From assembly GCF_003589595.1 (NCBI RefSeq), contig NW_020654684.1:3244641-3308640 (forward strand): a stretch of 64,000 nucleotides of DNA. The letters are read 5' to 3'. The DNA comes from Hyposmocoma kahamanoa (Eukaryota; Arthropoda; Insecta; Lepidoptera; Cosmopterigidae). How positions within the stretch are numbered: position 1 is the first letter of the stretch; every line of letters begins with the position of its first letter. Positions 45,611 through 58,870 of the stretch are shown here, one piece after another. The position numbers and the translations under genes were made by a program. Below the pieces are notes generated by a model. That model did not search any database. It saw only the letters and a program-made list of their open reading frames with translations, and was not told the DNA's origin.

Positions 45611-46402
45611 CTGAAAATGTTGTCCACACTTTAGTGAAGAAAATTGTAATGTTTAAAATATTAGACATAACAAATCAAACAACTTTTATTAAAGTGTTTT
45701 CAGCGATCGCTCTACATGCTCGCTGAAATAAAAACGTACTAAAAATCATACTAATTTTGAATTGTCTTTTTCAGTTCTATAAATGTAGATGTAAGCTTAT
45801 CACGAAAAGTCCATTCGTCATTGACTGTCGATCAAAAATCTTTAAATTTTCCCTAAACAAAATATTCAACACTGTAAGCGGTGACTGTCGAAATCGAATC
45901 TATCAACATTACTTCCGGGCTGGTGGTTTTAAATGCGACCGTCATTTATCTATTACATAAACACTAACTTTGCACTTGACAGTCGCAATGCGGTGACAAA
46001 TTAACGTGGTAAGAGTGAGATATTTGGCACGATATTGTTTATGGCGTCAATCTCTCAATAAAATAAAATATACTTATGACGACTCTGCTGTTCGTTTTCG
46101 GATTTTTCAACTCTGCCGCCGTTGATTGAAATGAAATTAAAAAAATATCTACTTTTGTCTTCCAAATCCACCTACGAAAAAATACGTGACACGACGTTTT
46201 ATTCCTCCGCGGCCGCCTCTGGCATTATTCTAATTGTAGACTTCTGTAACTTTTTTTTTTTCTAGGAATTTTGATTCTGTTTTGACATTTGATAATTCAC
46301 ATCAACTTGATTTTTTAATGTAAACGCAATCATTTAATTTCCGATACTTCTCAATTACCCTACTATTAGCGATCAATCCAACAAGGGCTGGATTTGGGTT
46401 AC

Positions 46403-46444
46403 AGTGTATTTTGTCAAACGTAAATACGTTTGACAAAATACACT
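46403..46444. repeat. Near-perfect 42-base palindrome
   Basis: The arms agtgtattttgtcaaacgta (46403-46422) and its exact complement (46425-46444) are separated by only two bases. In intron 4, between exons 4 and 5. A perfect 20-base-pair fold-back is well beyond chance in this length. It could be the fused ends of a transposon or a small structured RNA; see findings. Confidence 0.85.
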
Positions 46445-47284
46445 TTCTAATCACTCCTTTGGCATATTGGTATTTTTTCTAAGGATTTAAATTGTGTCTG
46501 AAAATTTGTAAGTTACTTTGTGGTACTATAAAGTGTTTAAATAAAAAATAAATAAAATAAAATCATACTGCGACCCGCCTATTATTGGTAATTATGGCAC
46601 ATGAACGTGGTACTAGGAAGTGCAGAGGCATGCCCACCCACAATTCCATGTCAACTTTAAGTTCAGGAACTTTAAAGCTTAACAGTAGACTTCATAGTTA
46701 ATTCAAATTGACTTAACTAAGTATTTCGGCAATAAAGTAGCGAAAAACGAGTTTTAATCAAATTGGCACCGTTTAAATGTTGATTTTTGAACGTGAATTC
46801 AGATCTTCAAGGGAACGTAACTTTTCGTACACGTCTATTATTGTGCTGACAGTGATGAATCTTTTACATTATATTCAACTTCGCTGCTATTGTAATCGGG
46901 TATTTCTTAACATTTTGTCATGACATGACGTTAACAACTGATTGTGATTACGATTGTCACCCGTCAAAAAATTATCATGAGAATAAAGCGTGAATCAGAC
47001 AGACTCGGGACGTTCGCACGCACCAGCGCTCGGTATGTTGTCGTCCATATTAATACACGCAATTAGACTCGCCGCGGTAACGCGCCCGACCCGATAGCGC
47101 CCGATCTGCACCCGCTCACTGTGTGTTTTACGCTTTAATCATTTTGATACAATACATTTTGATAATGAAAAATGTAAATTTGTATATTCAGCTGTTGAGA
47201 AATAAGAAACACGCTAAAAGGGCACAACGTTGCTCTAAAATTTAAAAACAAAAATTTATGTTAAACTTTAAAAAAAACACTTAC

Positions 47285-47507
47285 CCATTCCCTTTGGGCT
47301 GATTCCACTCTTCTGTCTCGGGTTGACGACCCAATAGTAATACTTCAGTGTATGTACAGTCTGCAACACAGTGCTGACCCGCCTCACACTTCCATAGATA
47401 TGAGCGTCAGCTAGGAAGTCCGTGGCCAGGTAGCAGTAAAGCCTCGCTTGCACTGCCGCGGGGGTGTGTATCCACAATGCGGGGTTGAAGAGTATATGAT
47501 CCAGGAG
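47285..47507 (-). CDS. rg: Neurobeachin exon 4 of window (DUF4704, [12 protein letters not shown])
   Basis: 223 bases, 74 codons plus one base (window residues 167-240, split 241). The acceptor is catggcag before CTCCTGGATC and the donor is GGAATGG followed by gtaagt. The encoded [26 protein letters not shown] and [12 protein letters not shown] followed by GISPKGM match human [20 protein letters not shown] and [12 protein letters not shown] closely, so frame and identity are secure. The junction to exon 5 restores PKGMEGPRP. Confidence 0.94.
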
Positions 47508-48568
47508 CTGCCATGTCAGGAATGATTGACAGAAAGACTGTGATTAGCATAGACTTAACACTGTTCGATGGTTGAAACGTATGCTCGCTTGCTTTTGGCT
47601 GTCTGAGGAATATATGTGCCTAAAGTACATTCGAATGCCTAAAGTAATTTACGCAAACATTGACAATATTTGCACGGTTTTTAAGAATTTATTTAACCGT
47701 CTAAAGGTCAGCGTAGTTTCGAGCGAGGTAGACGTGCTCGGGTATTTTCCCACGACTTGTTACAACGCAGCAAAGTTCAAAATAATACGACAGGGAAGTT
47801 TTGTTGTAATGTAATTTTGAATTCTGTTAACGTAACGTAACAACGTTTATTAAGAGTCAATGCAACCTCAAATGGCTTTGATTGATTACGCACAGCAGTG
47901 AAAGTGTTAAATCAACCACTTTGTAATAAAAAAATATACAGTGAACTCTTCAATAGGTACTTTACATAATATATCAATGACTTTTCAAATATCAATAGAA
48001 CTAAACAGAACGCGTATAAGTCATACGATATACATTTTTCAAATAGCTTTAATTTCGTGAATAAAAAAATAATTTCTGAAATATAGCCAGTGTAAAGCAT
48101 AGAAACGTATTAGTACGGGCAAAATTTGAATTCGAGTTGAGGTAGTATCGACTCTTAATCAGTGGTGGCAAAGTGCTCGAGCAAAATTTAAGCTAGGTCT
48201 ATGTTGTAGTGGTACTAAGATAACAGATTGAAAAGGCAAAAGAATATCAACACTGACCGTAAACTGAAAATGTTAAAACAACTGCTAAAAGTGTGTTGTT
48301 TGTTAGATTCAGTTCAAGTGTGTGTCGGATTTTCAACAATAGCTTTTTATTTTGATAACTTCTTATACGTTTCCTTAATTTTATCTTTATATTAATTTTA
48401 AATAATAATAATAATAATTATAAATATATTTTATTTATTTATATTAATATTATATTTTGGAAGGGCCGTGGCACAATGGACTAGACCGAGGTCGCGTTAT
48501 GGTTTTGTTTATTTTGAAAAATCTGTGCGTGTGTGTAAATTACAAAATGTTCAACTTATTTCCATATG

Positions 48569-48686
48569 CACTAAACTAAGTATGTCTTAAATCAACACTT
48601 AAATTATAAGACACTCTTGCATTAAGACGTATTAAGAGTGTCTTTTTCACTGCAAGCATTGGTTTAAGACATACCTAAATTTAGTG
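48569..48686. repeat. 118-base fold-back structure
   Basis: Outer arms: cactaaactaagtatgtctt (from 48569) pair with the complement of aagacatacctaaatttagtg (to 48686). Inner arms: aagacactctt (48608-48618) pair perfectly with aagagtgtctt (48634-48644) around a 15-base loop. Lies in intron 3. Either a miniature palindromic transposon or a precursor-like hairpin RNA; the sequence alone does not decide. Confidence 0.7.
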
Positions 48687-51600
48687 ACAATGTTCATTAA
48701 TATTAGTGTACTTTGTGACTAAAAGCTTTGTGCAACTAAGCAGTGTTGTTGTATCTATTTATCATATCAAAAGGTACATATATTCCAGTTAAAGTGTATG
48801 TGTACAAACCATGAATGGAAATGACAGATTGATGTACCAGGATTCCAAAGGGACATGTGTAAAAGCTATATTCTAGTGTATATGTTTTCGGAATATGAAA
48901 TTGTGTACAGGACGAAAAAGGATGACTAAAACGTTGTCAATTCACAATTAAAATGGACTTTGGTGTTGTTTATATTTTCCAAAATTCGTAAATTGAATCG
49001 CTAGATCAAACTAACTTGGTTGATGTCGACAGAATTAGGTGTCTTTATCGGCTCAGAAAACTCGGACTTTCCTCTTCACTAAGGACTTAAGTAAGTATGA
49101 ATATAAAAAAGTTACTCTAGTATACTGCCAAATATTTATACCACTAAAACGTACCTTGTACTTCTTATCATAGTACTCAATGCATTTTCTTCACTAATGC
49201 ATTTCAAACCAGTTCGGCTTCTTTTCAAATCAGTTTCATATATTAGAAAATACATAAAGTCCAATAGTTGTCATACTAAATTGACATGAGCTTTGGGGTC
49301 CGAACTTAATCCTTAACTCTATCACTGTCCTAAATCGTATTTCTTGACATTTGTCTATGAATAAACAAACGTCAAAAAATACACCCGCAATCCATAAAGT
49401 TAGATAACTATGTTTTTGAGTGTAAAATTGTGCTAGGAACCACGAATCGGACACATAATGCCTCACTAGAAAAGGTCATAGTGTTGCAATGGTGTACGGG
49501 TCGTGCAAAACTGATAGGTGGTAAGCAAGGAGCATGCGTAACAACCATCGAGACAATACTTAACAGTTTTAAGGTACACAAAAGTGCAAAGGTAAGTATG
49601 TTTCTCGACTCGAGTTATCACAAGTACTGACTTCATTTTTGAAATCATATTGTTGACGATAGCGACAAAAAGAATATTACTGACGTTCAACACGTTTTAT
49701 TTAACATATGCAAAAAGTAAACATACAATGCCACCAACGAATCTGCAATACGGAAAAAAAGAACACCAAATAAACTGGCATGTACCGGCAACACAGGACA
49801 AAATCTAAAAAAAAAATAGCGAAACCACCCGTATCACATATAAGTTGGTAGCTATGCATATACTTTTTGATATGCCAAAAAACTGTTCATCAAACTTTTT
49901 GTTTCAAAATAACTCCAATCGAGAAGCACGAACACAAAATTTACATGTAGCCCGGGGCAGCCGGAGCCCGAGTTAAAATTAAAATAACACTTGGTGGGGA
50001 AAACACTGTGAGTTTACAGTATGCTTAACAACCTGACCGTGTGATACAAAAATATCGATTAAAGTAAACATTTTCATTACAACGAGAATGAAGGCGTGGC
50101 TTTCGTTGTAGCCCCGGATCACTAGCGATAACGAAACCCATACCCCGAATGTGTTACGAAGTACTCATATAGCCCCAGGGAACTTATTCAGACGACGGGG
50201 CAAGTGTAGCGACAAATAGGCGATGTAAAGAATGAAACGAAAAAATATCTACAGCCCTCGCCCAGAGCTCACTGTGCATTCTAATTCGCGATCGAGCGCA
50301 ATAACAAGCTCGTGATACCACCAGCGATGTATTTCTTTAAATTTATCTATAGTAGTCTAAGGGTTAGGTCAGGCTTTTAAGCTGTAGGAAATAAAGATCC
50401 GCTGAAATTAAGAAATCTGTCACGTCTCTTTTTTGTTGTTTGTTGTAGAATAATTCTGGATTAAATAACGTCTGCGCTGCTTAGGTCACTCGTAAACAGA
50501 GAATACAGCGTTTTACGCTTAGAATAGCCACTGCAATGTGCTTTAACTTATTACGATGAAGCGTAATTTTTTTTAAAGGACGTGACAGGTTCCTTCCTCC
50601 GAGTCTTATACTAAATAGGTATTAAATTACTTTTGTACAGATACCTTGCTTAAATAGTACGGGTATTTTGTTTAAATCTCTCATGAAACATTTTAATAAA
50701 CATCATTTGTTTTTAATTACAAATAATGGATCAAAATTAATTGTCCAAATAGACTGATCCGTATGGATCCGTGAGATCCATTATATATCGCAACAATTAA
50801 ATTGAATTGCGAATCGATCAATTGAATTACACAATTAATCAATGTAATTGAAAGTCGATTACATTAATTATTCAACGGAACGATCGGGCGAACTCAGCGG
50901 GTAAATATTTTGTCATAAACATTTTATTGTTAATTTCAATTTAATATACATAATCGTGACTGGTGAAGAGTAATTTGAAAAAAATAAATTTTAATATTCT
51001 TTTGACGAAGGAATTTATTGTTTCGTATTTTCTAAAAAAAAAAGTACTGTACGTTCTTAAGCGAGACAATACCATTTTTTAATAATTTAATATTAATAAA
51101 CGTATTCCTTTTTGTATTTCATTCTTACAAGCTTCAACAAGTGTAGAATATTAAAAGACTCTTTATGAAGTCATAATTCATATTTATGAGACACTAAAAC
51201 AGCGAAGCAGCGCCTTCAAATTACGACCTTCACAAGTCACGACTTTCTTTAAGGTTAAATGACAATAATTACGTATAAAGAACTGATGAATACCTGTTAA
51301 GAATATTTGAAAACTAATATGTGGTATATTTATAATTAGGCACGTTTCGTGCTGAAGATACTGACGCACCATAGCGTTGATATTCTAGTGTAGATACTCC
51401 AGAAACACTTATTGATGAAAATATGCTAAAATGAGTACGCGCAGGTCTAAGGTGACTTTTTTCGGTAACCTATCACAACTTGGTAGTTGGTGCAACGGGC
51501 TGGTATCCGTAACTCGACGACAATGCGCCTATTTTGCGTGTGGTAAAACCTATTAAACCTATCACAAACTCGAAACTTTTTTTCCGAAATAACGTTTGTT

Positions 51601-51699
51601 CGAATTTTTATTACACCGAAAACTATAATTAGAAACCGTTGTTCTTTCAGGGTATGTTGGATGTTTATTGCAAAGACACGACTAGGTTCGTGTGTCGTT

Positions 51700-52236
51700 G
51701 CCGCTTGTCCAGTCCTTCATGGTCGAATTTGGGCGATAGGCCCGTGCGGTGAGCGCACCAAAGGACTCTCTACAGAGAGTCCACTGTGGATGCGCGTAGG
51801 GTGTTGCGGTGGAGCCTATCAACAGATCCGCCGCGGGGAGTGGGAGAGCATCCTCTGAACTTCACAGTTGAGGGGATGTTGTCCTGGCCCTATGGCCCCT
51901 GGGTAGCGGACTCGGGGGAGTTCGCTGTCCAGCATGGAGGGGCCCGAGATGGAAGGCTCGTCTGGTGTTCGGCGAGCCTTATATTTGGAGTCGGGGGACC
52001 GTTGCGTCTCCCTTCTCGGGGAGAGGCTGCGCTGGGCACGGCCAGCCGCTGGTGGAGGCGCGGATGAGCGATAGCGTACCCGTGCCTCTACCCGCAGCGG
52101 AGAGGAGGAACACCCCGGGGGTTTAGTGCGGTCGGGTTGCTCCCTTTCAGGGCTCAGCCCAGTCCCACATAACCCCGGCTCTGCCCCCGCAGGGCCGGGG
52201 TATCTATAAGCAGATTCCCTCGGGTATTAAAAAAAA
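51700..52236 (+). mobile_element. GC-rich 3' end of an R1-like LINE with poly-A tail (probable)
   Basis: A sudden GC-rich block (ggtagcggactcgggggagt, gatggaaggctcgtctggtg, ccataaccccggctctgccc-type blocks, gcagggccggggtatctata) ends in ttaaaaaaaaga. The style, with a long GC-rich untranslated part and short A-tail, fits R1-clade non-LTR elements of Lepidoptera. Open frames here carry no protein motif. In intron 2... 3 border region, about 320 bases left of exon 3. Confidence 0.45.
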
Positions 52237-52553
52237 GATTAAGTTACATTTAAAAGAAAAAACATTTTCCTCTCAAAATACTTTCGAGGTTATGAAAATT
52301 CGAGCAAACGATATTTCTGGAAAATGTGATTTTTACTACTGATAGGTAACCCTTTCTTCTGAATACATCCTGAGAGTTTGGTATTTTGACTTTTAAGAAT
52401 GTTGAATTTCGTAAAAGTCTGTTATTCATTGATTTGTATTTTTTTTAATTTACAATGATGATGGTGACTTTTAATTTGCTACGTGATTTCACTACTTCTA
52501 TTCTATTGTATTTAAAAACTAAATCTATTACGATGTTCTAAATTAATAAATAC

Positions 52554-52767
52554 CTGTTTTAACAGCAAATCGGAATTAGGTGAACAGCAGGTCACCAGAT
52601 GTTTGGTCAAGTGTAGGAACGAGGCCAGAGTGTCCGGCGTTAGGTGATCTCTGTTACACCTTTGCAACATGTGTGAGATAACCAGGAACCCGCGACATTG
52701 CAGCATGTGCTGTTGAACTGTACTGCAGGATTCTACCAGCGAACAAATGAAGCCGAGCAGTTTTGAG
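52554..52767 (-). CDS. rg: Neurobeachin exon 3 of window (DUF4704 region)
   Basis: 214 bases: one base completing the split codon 95 (Cys), then 71 codons (to window residue 166), ending in phase 0. The acceptor is ccacag before CTCAAAACTG and the donor is AAACAG followed by gtattt. The peptide contains [31 protein letters not shown] and HLTKHLV, ending LLLKQ, the helical-repeat pattern of the neurobeachin DUF4704 region (human: GFLVIGYLLE). It lies alone between two long introns filled with LINE debris. Confidence 0.93.
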
Positions 52768-52969
52768 CTGTGGACAAATCAACATCGCGGTTATGTCTTC
52801 AGATTTTATGAATATACCTGTACTGTTCTACATATTTACATAACATTATGCCTGTCTCCCAATGGAATAGGCAAAGACCGTGAATCTCTTTAAACGTGCA
52901 TTTCTTTAAACAATCAGTCTATCAATCTTTTTATATATTCTTTGTACTTTGAACGTGGTCTTTAAGGAC

Positions 52970-53290
52970 ATCCCTAATAATATTTTCGAGGCATGTATGT
53001 TGTACCAATATCATCCAGTTACCATCTAGATTCGTTCTGTAAAATTGTGTCATCAATCTGCTAACATTCATGCTCTCCACATTCCCTTTTCCATCCTAGT
53101 CACTACATCACCTTTCACACGACAACAGTATCTTACTACAATTTTCGCCATTTTAATTGGGTATTTTGCCTTTCCGAAATCCCGCTTGTTTGTCCCAAAC
53201 TTTCTCATCAGATTCATTCCCAGCTATCACAACTAAAACCTTTGCATATAGCTTGTCAACGACTGACTCTATTATTAAACGACTCTAAGC
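52970..53290 (-). pseudogene. Possible LINE reverse-transcriptase fragment
   Basis: On the minus strand a short run reads DKQAGFRKGK, matching the QxGFRxG motif of non-LTR reverse transcriptases, with decayed sequence on both sides. Lies in intron 2 just upstream of an RTE-like tail. One motif only, so weak. Confidence 0.4.
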
Positions 53291-53574
53291 GTGGCGTGGA
53301 AATTCTTAGACCCTTTTCCTTTATATAAAGGAATAATAATGATTTTGCTGCAACCGTTTCTTACTGAGCCCTTCTTCCTGCGCACATTAAAAAGACGGTG
53401 CAGCTTACTGACCACGAAGCTACCTCCACTTCAGCATCTGTACAGTTACTCTAGCACACTTGACGTCTCTCCTGTTTTCATGCAGTTTAAGTTTCTCGGA
53501 ATTTATGTGCGAAATTGAATTTGAAATTTACCATGAGCTTTCGGCGAAAGAAAACAAACAGAAACATCGGAAAA

Positions 53575-53700
53575 CGTGTAAAGTCCCCAACCCGCATTGG
53601 ACTAGCTATGGCCTAAACCCTCGCCTGAGAGGAGAACCGTGCCCAGCAGTGGGACACATGAATGGGTTGATGATGGCGATTATCTCACTTTCTTTCTTAT
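53575..53700 (+). mobile_element. RTE-type LINE 3' end
   Basis: cattggactagctatggcct, aaaccctcgcctgagaggag and cgtgcccagcagtgggacac, then gggttgatgatgg, is the characteristic 3' end of lepidopteran RTE elements (actatggccta...gagaggag...cagtgg...gatgatg). 5'-truncated. Similar short tails are suspected at 13985-14110, 16950-17010 and, reversed, 57555-57690. Confidence 0.65.
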
Positions 53701-56449
53701 TTACACCACTCTCGCCGCCCATGATCTTGTCATTGCTGTCGTAATATTTTTCAAAATAAGCTTACAAACTATTCCGTCCATATACCATATACATATATAT
53801 TTCTCTATATTGAATATTCACTCTTCAGAACTGCGAGTTATTCAACTTTCGTCTAACTCCTCTTATGGACTTACAAAACCACTGTACTATTGTACACCAG
53901 GAAGTAGCCAGATAGCCTGTAGTCAGATAGCTTGTTATCAAATCATTCTTTCTTTCGATCTACTTGTTCTTTCACTCTAGTTTTAAAACCACTCCCATAA
54001 TTCCCCATAACCGTTCGTTCCCCCCAATATTTGGTAACCTTCAATAGATACTTAAGTGATTAATTCCGCAGTAAAACATTTTAATTTAGGAATGTTTCAT
54101 CAAAGTTAAATTGAAACGACATTTAATTAGCAACAAGCAAGTTGAGGGCACGGATTTTGGGAATTTGAGGAAACGTGATGTTACTTATTTGTAAATTAAG
54201 CTACCAAAATTTATAACAAGCTAAGACAAAAATAAGATTCACAAATAAAACATTGTAAGAAACAATTAAAAGATATCGTCTTAACTCTAAATGAGACACA
54301 CTTTATGTGAGCTCGTTCTGGCCAAAACAGGCCTCACTCTTTTATTTTTAAATATATTGGACAAGTAGGAAATTGTTTAGACGTTTGCTAAAAACGTTAA
54401 CCTATAATTAAATTTTAATGATCTTTTACGGGAAGAGAGTAATCCGTTTTTCATCGATTCTGAAAAAATTCACTTTTTTGAGATAGTACACTATTGTATT
54501 AACAGTGCGATATGTGAATTTCGCGGTCGACGGTATTTAAACCATCTTTCTGGCGAATTAGACGCCGTTCAGATGGGCCGCTACTCTAGGAAAACCATTG
54601 AAATGTATAATAAACCACGAGTTTTATTGTACTGCGCACTTTTGAAATGTCCCAAAGTACGTGAACAGAACAACACGTTATAAGTAGCAAATCAATGAGG
54701 GTAGCGCGTTACCCGCGTCACGAGCCGTTTGCGATTTAATCCGGCATTTTGACGCGATCAAGTGAAAGCTGGATAAAACCAGAGTCACGTCTCACGCGTC
54801 GGTTGCTACATCCATCTTCCGCACATCGGAGTATAAAATTTATTGGCAAAGTTATTTTAAAAGTACGGCGGAGTGTTACTTTCATCGTCTCCGAAGGTTT
54901 ACAAAAATAAAAAGGATTGAAAGAAACTTTAGTCCAACTCACAGATGTCTATATAGACGACCACCCTACTTCACGTGCCCAATGAAATATAAAAACGCTT
55001 AGTTGCCGCCGCTACGCTTCAGAACACGCCCGGCCGTTAGCGAAGTTAAAAATCAGTTGAAAACGCGAAAAATGCCTAATTGTGCCATTACTGCAAATAC
55101 ACCACAGTTGTGAGTAGATGAATAAACAGGGAAGTTTCCTTCCATACAGTCAAGTCAAAATCAATCATATTCATTTTGTATGAATTTCGAGGAAACAATT
55201 CACTCGTTTGCATATTTGTGTATTCAATGAATTCTTAATACATGGCGGCTTTTACTCGATGCGGTACATTTGTGGGCCTTAGTTAGTAGGCCATGAATAT
55301 AGAACGAGCGAAAGTTGTCCAACTCTCGGAATACAAGCTACAGTCCACAATGCTCAACCAATGCGAGTTAATAAAATGACACGTTTTCCAACGACTGTAA
55401 ACCTCCGATTGTAGATTTTACAAGTTTCCCTCGTCCATTTAAGTCACAGGGTAGACACCGCCGCAGAAGTACGAAACGTAGACCTCTTAACCGAGAAGCA
55501 ACAGTTCTCTCACTGGACTACCACCGCTTTAGAGATTCTTTCGAAGCAACCAAATAAAATACACACACGCTTTGTATTGACTTAGTAAACTAAATGTTTT
55601 GTGCAAGATTGATGACGCTTAAGCGGTTTGAACGCGCAGGATGAATTTTACTTGGTTGGGAAAAGGACAATGATAAATGTGTCCGGTTTTTAGTGAAATT
55701 AAATCTGTGGCACCACCCAGAAAACACGTCAATTAATACCAGGCAAATGGAGCAATAAACATATTCTGCTTTACATAAACTTGATTTTTGTAAATGTATT
55801 TATAGTTACTTATACTTTCAGTGAGACGACAATAAGCTGAGTGAATGACGGATATTGCAACAGTACACAGCACAAGCTGCCTGTTATGCTCATTATTTAT
55901 TCGTGAAATGTTTATCTTGTATTATAATGAGGCATGTTATGCTTTCCACTTGGTTTAAGTGTTGTGTTGTAGTCGCAAAGTATTATGAATTGTAGTAATA
56001 TAGGGTCAGGTGGGGTTAGATGAACTAGAAGTTTTAACTCATAATCTGAAGACTTTAGCACTATTTAGTCTCTCAGTCGATAATACAGATAAACAATTTT
56101 AATTTAAGCAATTTTAAGGTGATGTCGCCACTATCGATGCTCCAAATTCAAGATGCGGAAAAAACAAATTTAACAGTTGTGAGTCTTGAAAATAATTACG
56201 TGTATACCTTTACAGGAAATAATTATAACTGTCCTTATTACCCTATATTTTTGAAGAAGAGACAAGTCAACACAGTTTGCCCGTTTTCAGCAAATACATC
56301 ACAAATATTGAATTCAGCGTTAAAAATTGTTATAATATGTAAAACTGATACACAATAGTTATATGTTATGCAAGGCTGCAAAGTTGTTGTTTGCCGCGAG
56401 TTCTTATATGGAAACATGAGCGCACTAGGATTGTAATCCGGGCGCACTA

Positions 56450-57045
56450 GTTCTTTTTTTTATGTAATGAAGAGGCAAACGAGCAGACGAGCCACTTGAT
56501 AGGAGGTGGTCATCGTCGCCCATGGACATTTGCAACATCAGATGAGCTGCCTATGCGTTGTCAGCCTTTGAGAGCCCTGTGAACAAGCTTTTTGAAGAAC
56601 CCCATGTCATGGCGCAAAGGAAATACTTCAGGAGGAAGATCATTCCACATCTTGCAGGTTCGCGGAACGAACGAACGAGATGCCCGCGTGGTCTTACTAA
56701 GATGTGGAGCGGGAGGAGCGATGGTAGAAACGAGGCGGTGGCATCAGTTCGAAAAGTTCCTCAGAGGACTCCCAATTATAAAGACGGTAGAACACACACA
56801 GAGAGCCAACGTTTTTCCATAGGCTCAGGGGCTCCATACCGTCTCTGAGTTTGGGATCATCGATAATACGAACAGCCCTGCGTTGGACGGAGTCAAGTGA
56901 CCTGGAGAGAAGTACTGCTTCGCTCTATTGAGCACTCCGAGCTTTTTTGAAGCCAGTTTGGCTTTGCTCTCCAAATGACTCCGGAACTGAACTTCGTTCG
57001 CGATGTCGACTCCAAGTATCCCAATACTCTTTGAGATGGCAAGAG
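56450..57045 (-). pseudogene. CR1/Jockey-like LINE C-terminal fragment with A-tail
   Basis: The minus strand begins at about 57045 with SISKSIGILGVDIANEVQFR, SHLESKAKLASKKLGVLNRA and KQYFS. After frame breaks it continues with YNWESSEELFELMPPPRFYH, then WNDLPPEVFPLRHDMGFFKK and ends in an A-run (t-run at 56453-56461 on the plus strand). This is the standard end of reverse-transcriptase ORF2 in these elements. At least two frame shifts and stops. Related to the fragment at 13050-13650. In intron 2. Confidence 0.8.
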
Positions 57046-58582
57046 CCGTGTTCTAGAACTTTGGCGCTGTTACGAATACGAGTGCGAGCTAGTGTGAGCG
57101 TCGTCGCGCGTCGCCAAGCATTGTAGTTGAAAAACAGGACGCGACGCGACGCTTCGACTCTGCGTCAGTGGGAGTTGAGCCTAAGACCACAATCCATCGT
57201 CAAGTTCGAGTTTCAAAACCCTTTTCCACGCTATCGTGCAAAAAACGCTTTTGCGCGCAGATTTCTAATGAGAAAGAAAGCCTTTCCGAGCTAGTGAGGT
57301 GAAAAGGACGATTACTGTACTTCAAAATTCTTACAAGACCTTTGGACTTCTCTTAAAATCTTTTGACTCAGAATAAAGTATGTTTTATTTACCCCACCGG
57401 CTATTAGATAGTCTCTGGTGTCTGGGTGCAGTGTTGTGATTTTTTCCGGAATAAATGATTTCTATTCTATTTTATCTATTTTGTTTCATAATTGTTATTG
57501 AAGTTAAGGAAATTATTTTTATATGATTTTTAGTTATGATAGCTTCAATATCATCATCACCCACAATCCGACTAAACCCACTGCTGGGTATAGTAGGCTA
57601 CCCATAGTTTGCGCATTACACCACAATCTCATGCTGGTTTCGCATCTATTGTCCGTGATTTTCACGATGTCGTCGACTTGTCGTCAGCTTTTCTAGTAGA
57701 TATTATTTATGAATTACAACTCAGAGAGTGGGTAGATACGTTGTTAAACGATTAAACAAAATTTTGTTTTCCGCTTCTTTTCTTTAATCTTTGAAAAGCC
57801 AGTGCCGTAACTAAAGTAAAAAAAAAATTTTCGATCCTAATAGGATTAAATCCATCACCTTTGATGTGCGATATCAGGTAGAGACCGGAACCGGATCAAT
57901 CCGGATTCACCCGGTTGACGCGGGTCCCGCTCCGGTTGACAGCCAAGCGGATTAAATACAATATTGCGAAGTTTACTTCGATAAGTACGGATTTCTTAAA
58001 CTCAAAGCTATCTATATGCCAGGATTTTCTTCTTCAAGAGAAAATATATTTTTGCTGCTTTGTATAAAATATATGTATTAACATTTCAAAAATCGTAGTG
58101 GCATGTTCGATGGGTTCAATTACTGACAGGACCAATATGGGAAACAAACTTTACTAAATTGGTTCTTGTTTGGAGTTTCTGCACTGCAATAGCACATTAA
58201 GTTTGACAATTTGGTCTTTGAAATGGTCTCATTGCAAGCGGTGTAGAGTTGAATTTTAAACTTAAGTGACAAGTTTGACTTGTTCTTGGACCTCGACTGG
58301 TGATAAAGGGAATTTCCAATTTTGAGATCAGGTAATTGGTGACAAGCTACAGCTTCAATTTCAACATCAAACTCGGTTCATCAAACAAACAGTAAATTTT
58401 ATTTATTGTGAGGGTGAACGGACATTATTTGAGTTCATAACTTAATTATACAACGGTCACTGTTTGATGGTATTTTACAGACATTTTAAAGCACTTTTGC
58501 CGGTATACAAGCACGATGGACAGCTCCCGTATCTTTGACATATGTTTTGATTATAGTGACCCTTTCTATCAACCTCTCGGTT

Positions 58583-58725
58583 ATGCGGGAAGGGTACTAA
58601 AACCAGTACAAGCACAGGGACCTTCTAAGTTCAGGTCCTGACCCCGGAATAGCCAGTGTAAAGGGTTGTCACAAGCCGCTGTCACTGACTCCATCCAGTT
58701 CTCAAGAGGCTAGTACCTCCACAAA
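58583..58725 (+). repeat. Repeat family Q copy 1
   Basis: gcgggaagggtactaaaacc, gtcctgaccccggaatagcc, agtgtaaagggttgtcacaa, gccgctgtcactgactccat and ctcaagaggctagtacctcc; the same blocks are at 60845-60985. Immediately followed by a family P piece (58726-58870, minus). Unrecognised family, no coding. Confidence 0.65.
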
Positions 58726-58870
58726 ATCACAAAGACCTGAGGGGCACTGCCACTGCGCCCGTCACTCTGACACATAGTTTACACGTCCCATTTGCTTGTA
58801 ATTTCACAAGCATAAGCATAAGCAGGTATACATAGGTAAGTCGGTGGTACCCTCAAGTCCTGCGTAGGCA
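58726..58870 (-). repeat. Repeat family P fragment
   Basis: acctgaggggcactgccact, gcgcccgtcactctgacaca, and gtcccatttgcttgtaattt correspond to the 5' half of the family unit. It abuts repeat Q, suggesting that one inserted into the other or that the two are parts of a composite. Confidence 0.6.

Larger units (their letters stand above)
47508..52553. other. Intron 3: mostly unassigned sequence
   Basis: 5.0 kb. Contains the fold-back at 48569-48686, the GC-rich LINE-like end at 51700-52236, and a cryptic repeat of aattgaattgc/caattgaatt motifs at 50785-50875. The remaining sequence shows no open frame or repeat that I can assign. Confidence 0.6.

Noticed and set aside
50785..50875. Run of aattgaattgc and related words
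   Set aside because: Low-complexity AT sequence with overlapping short words; no clear unit or boundaries.
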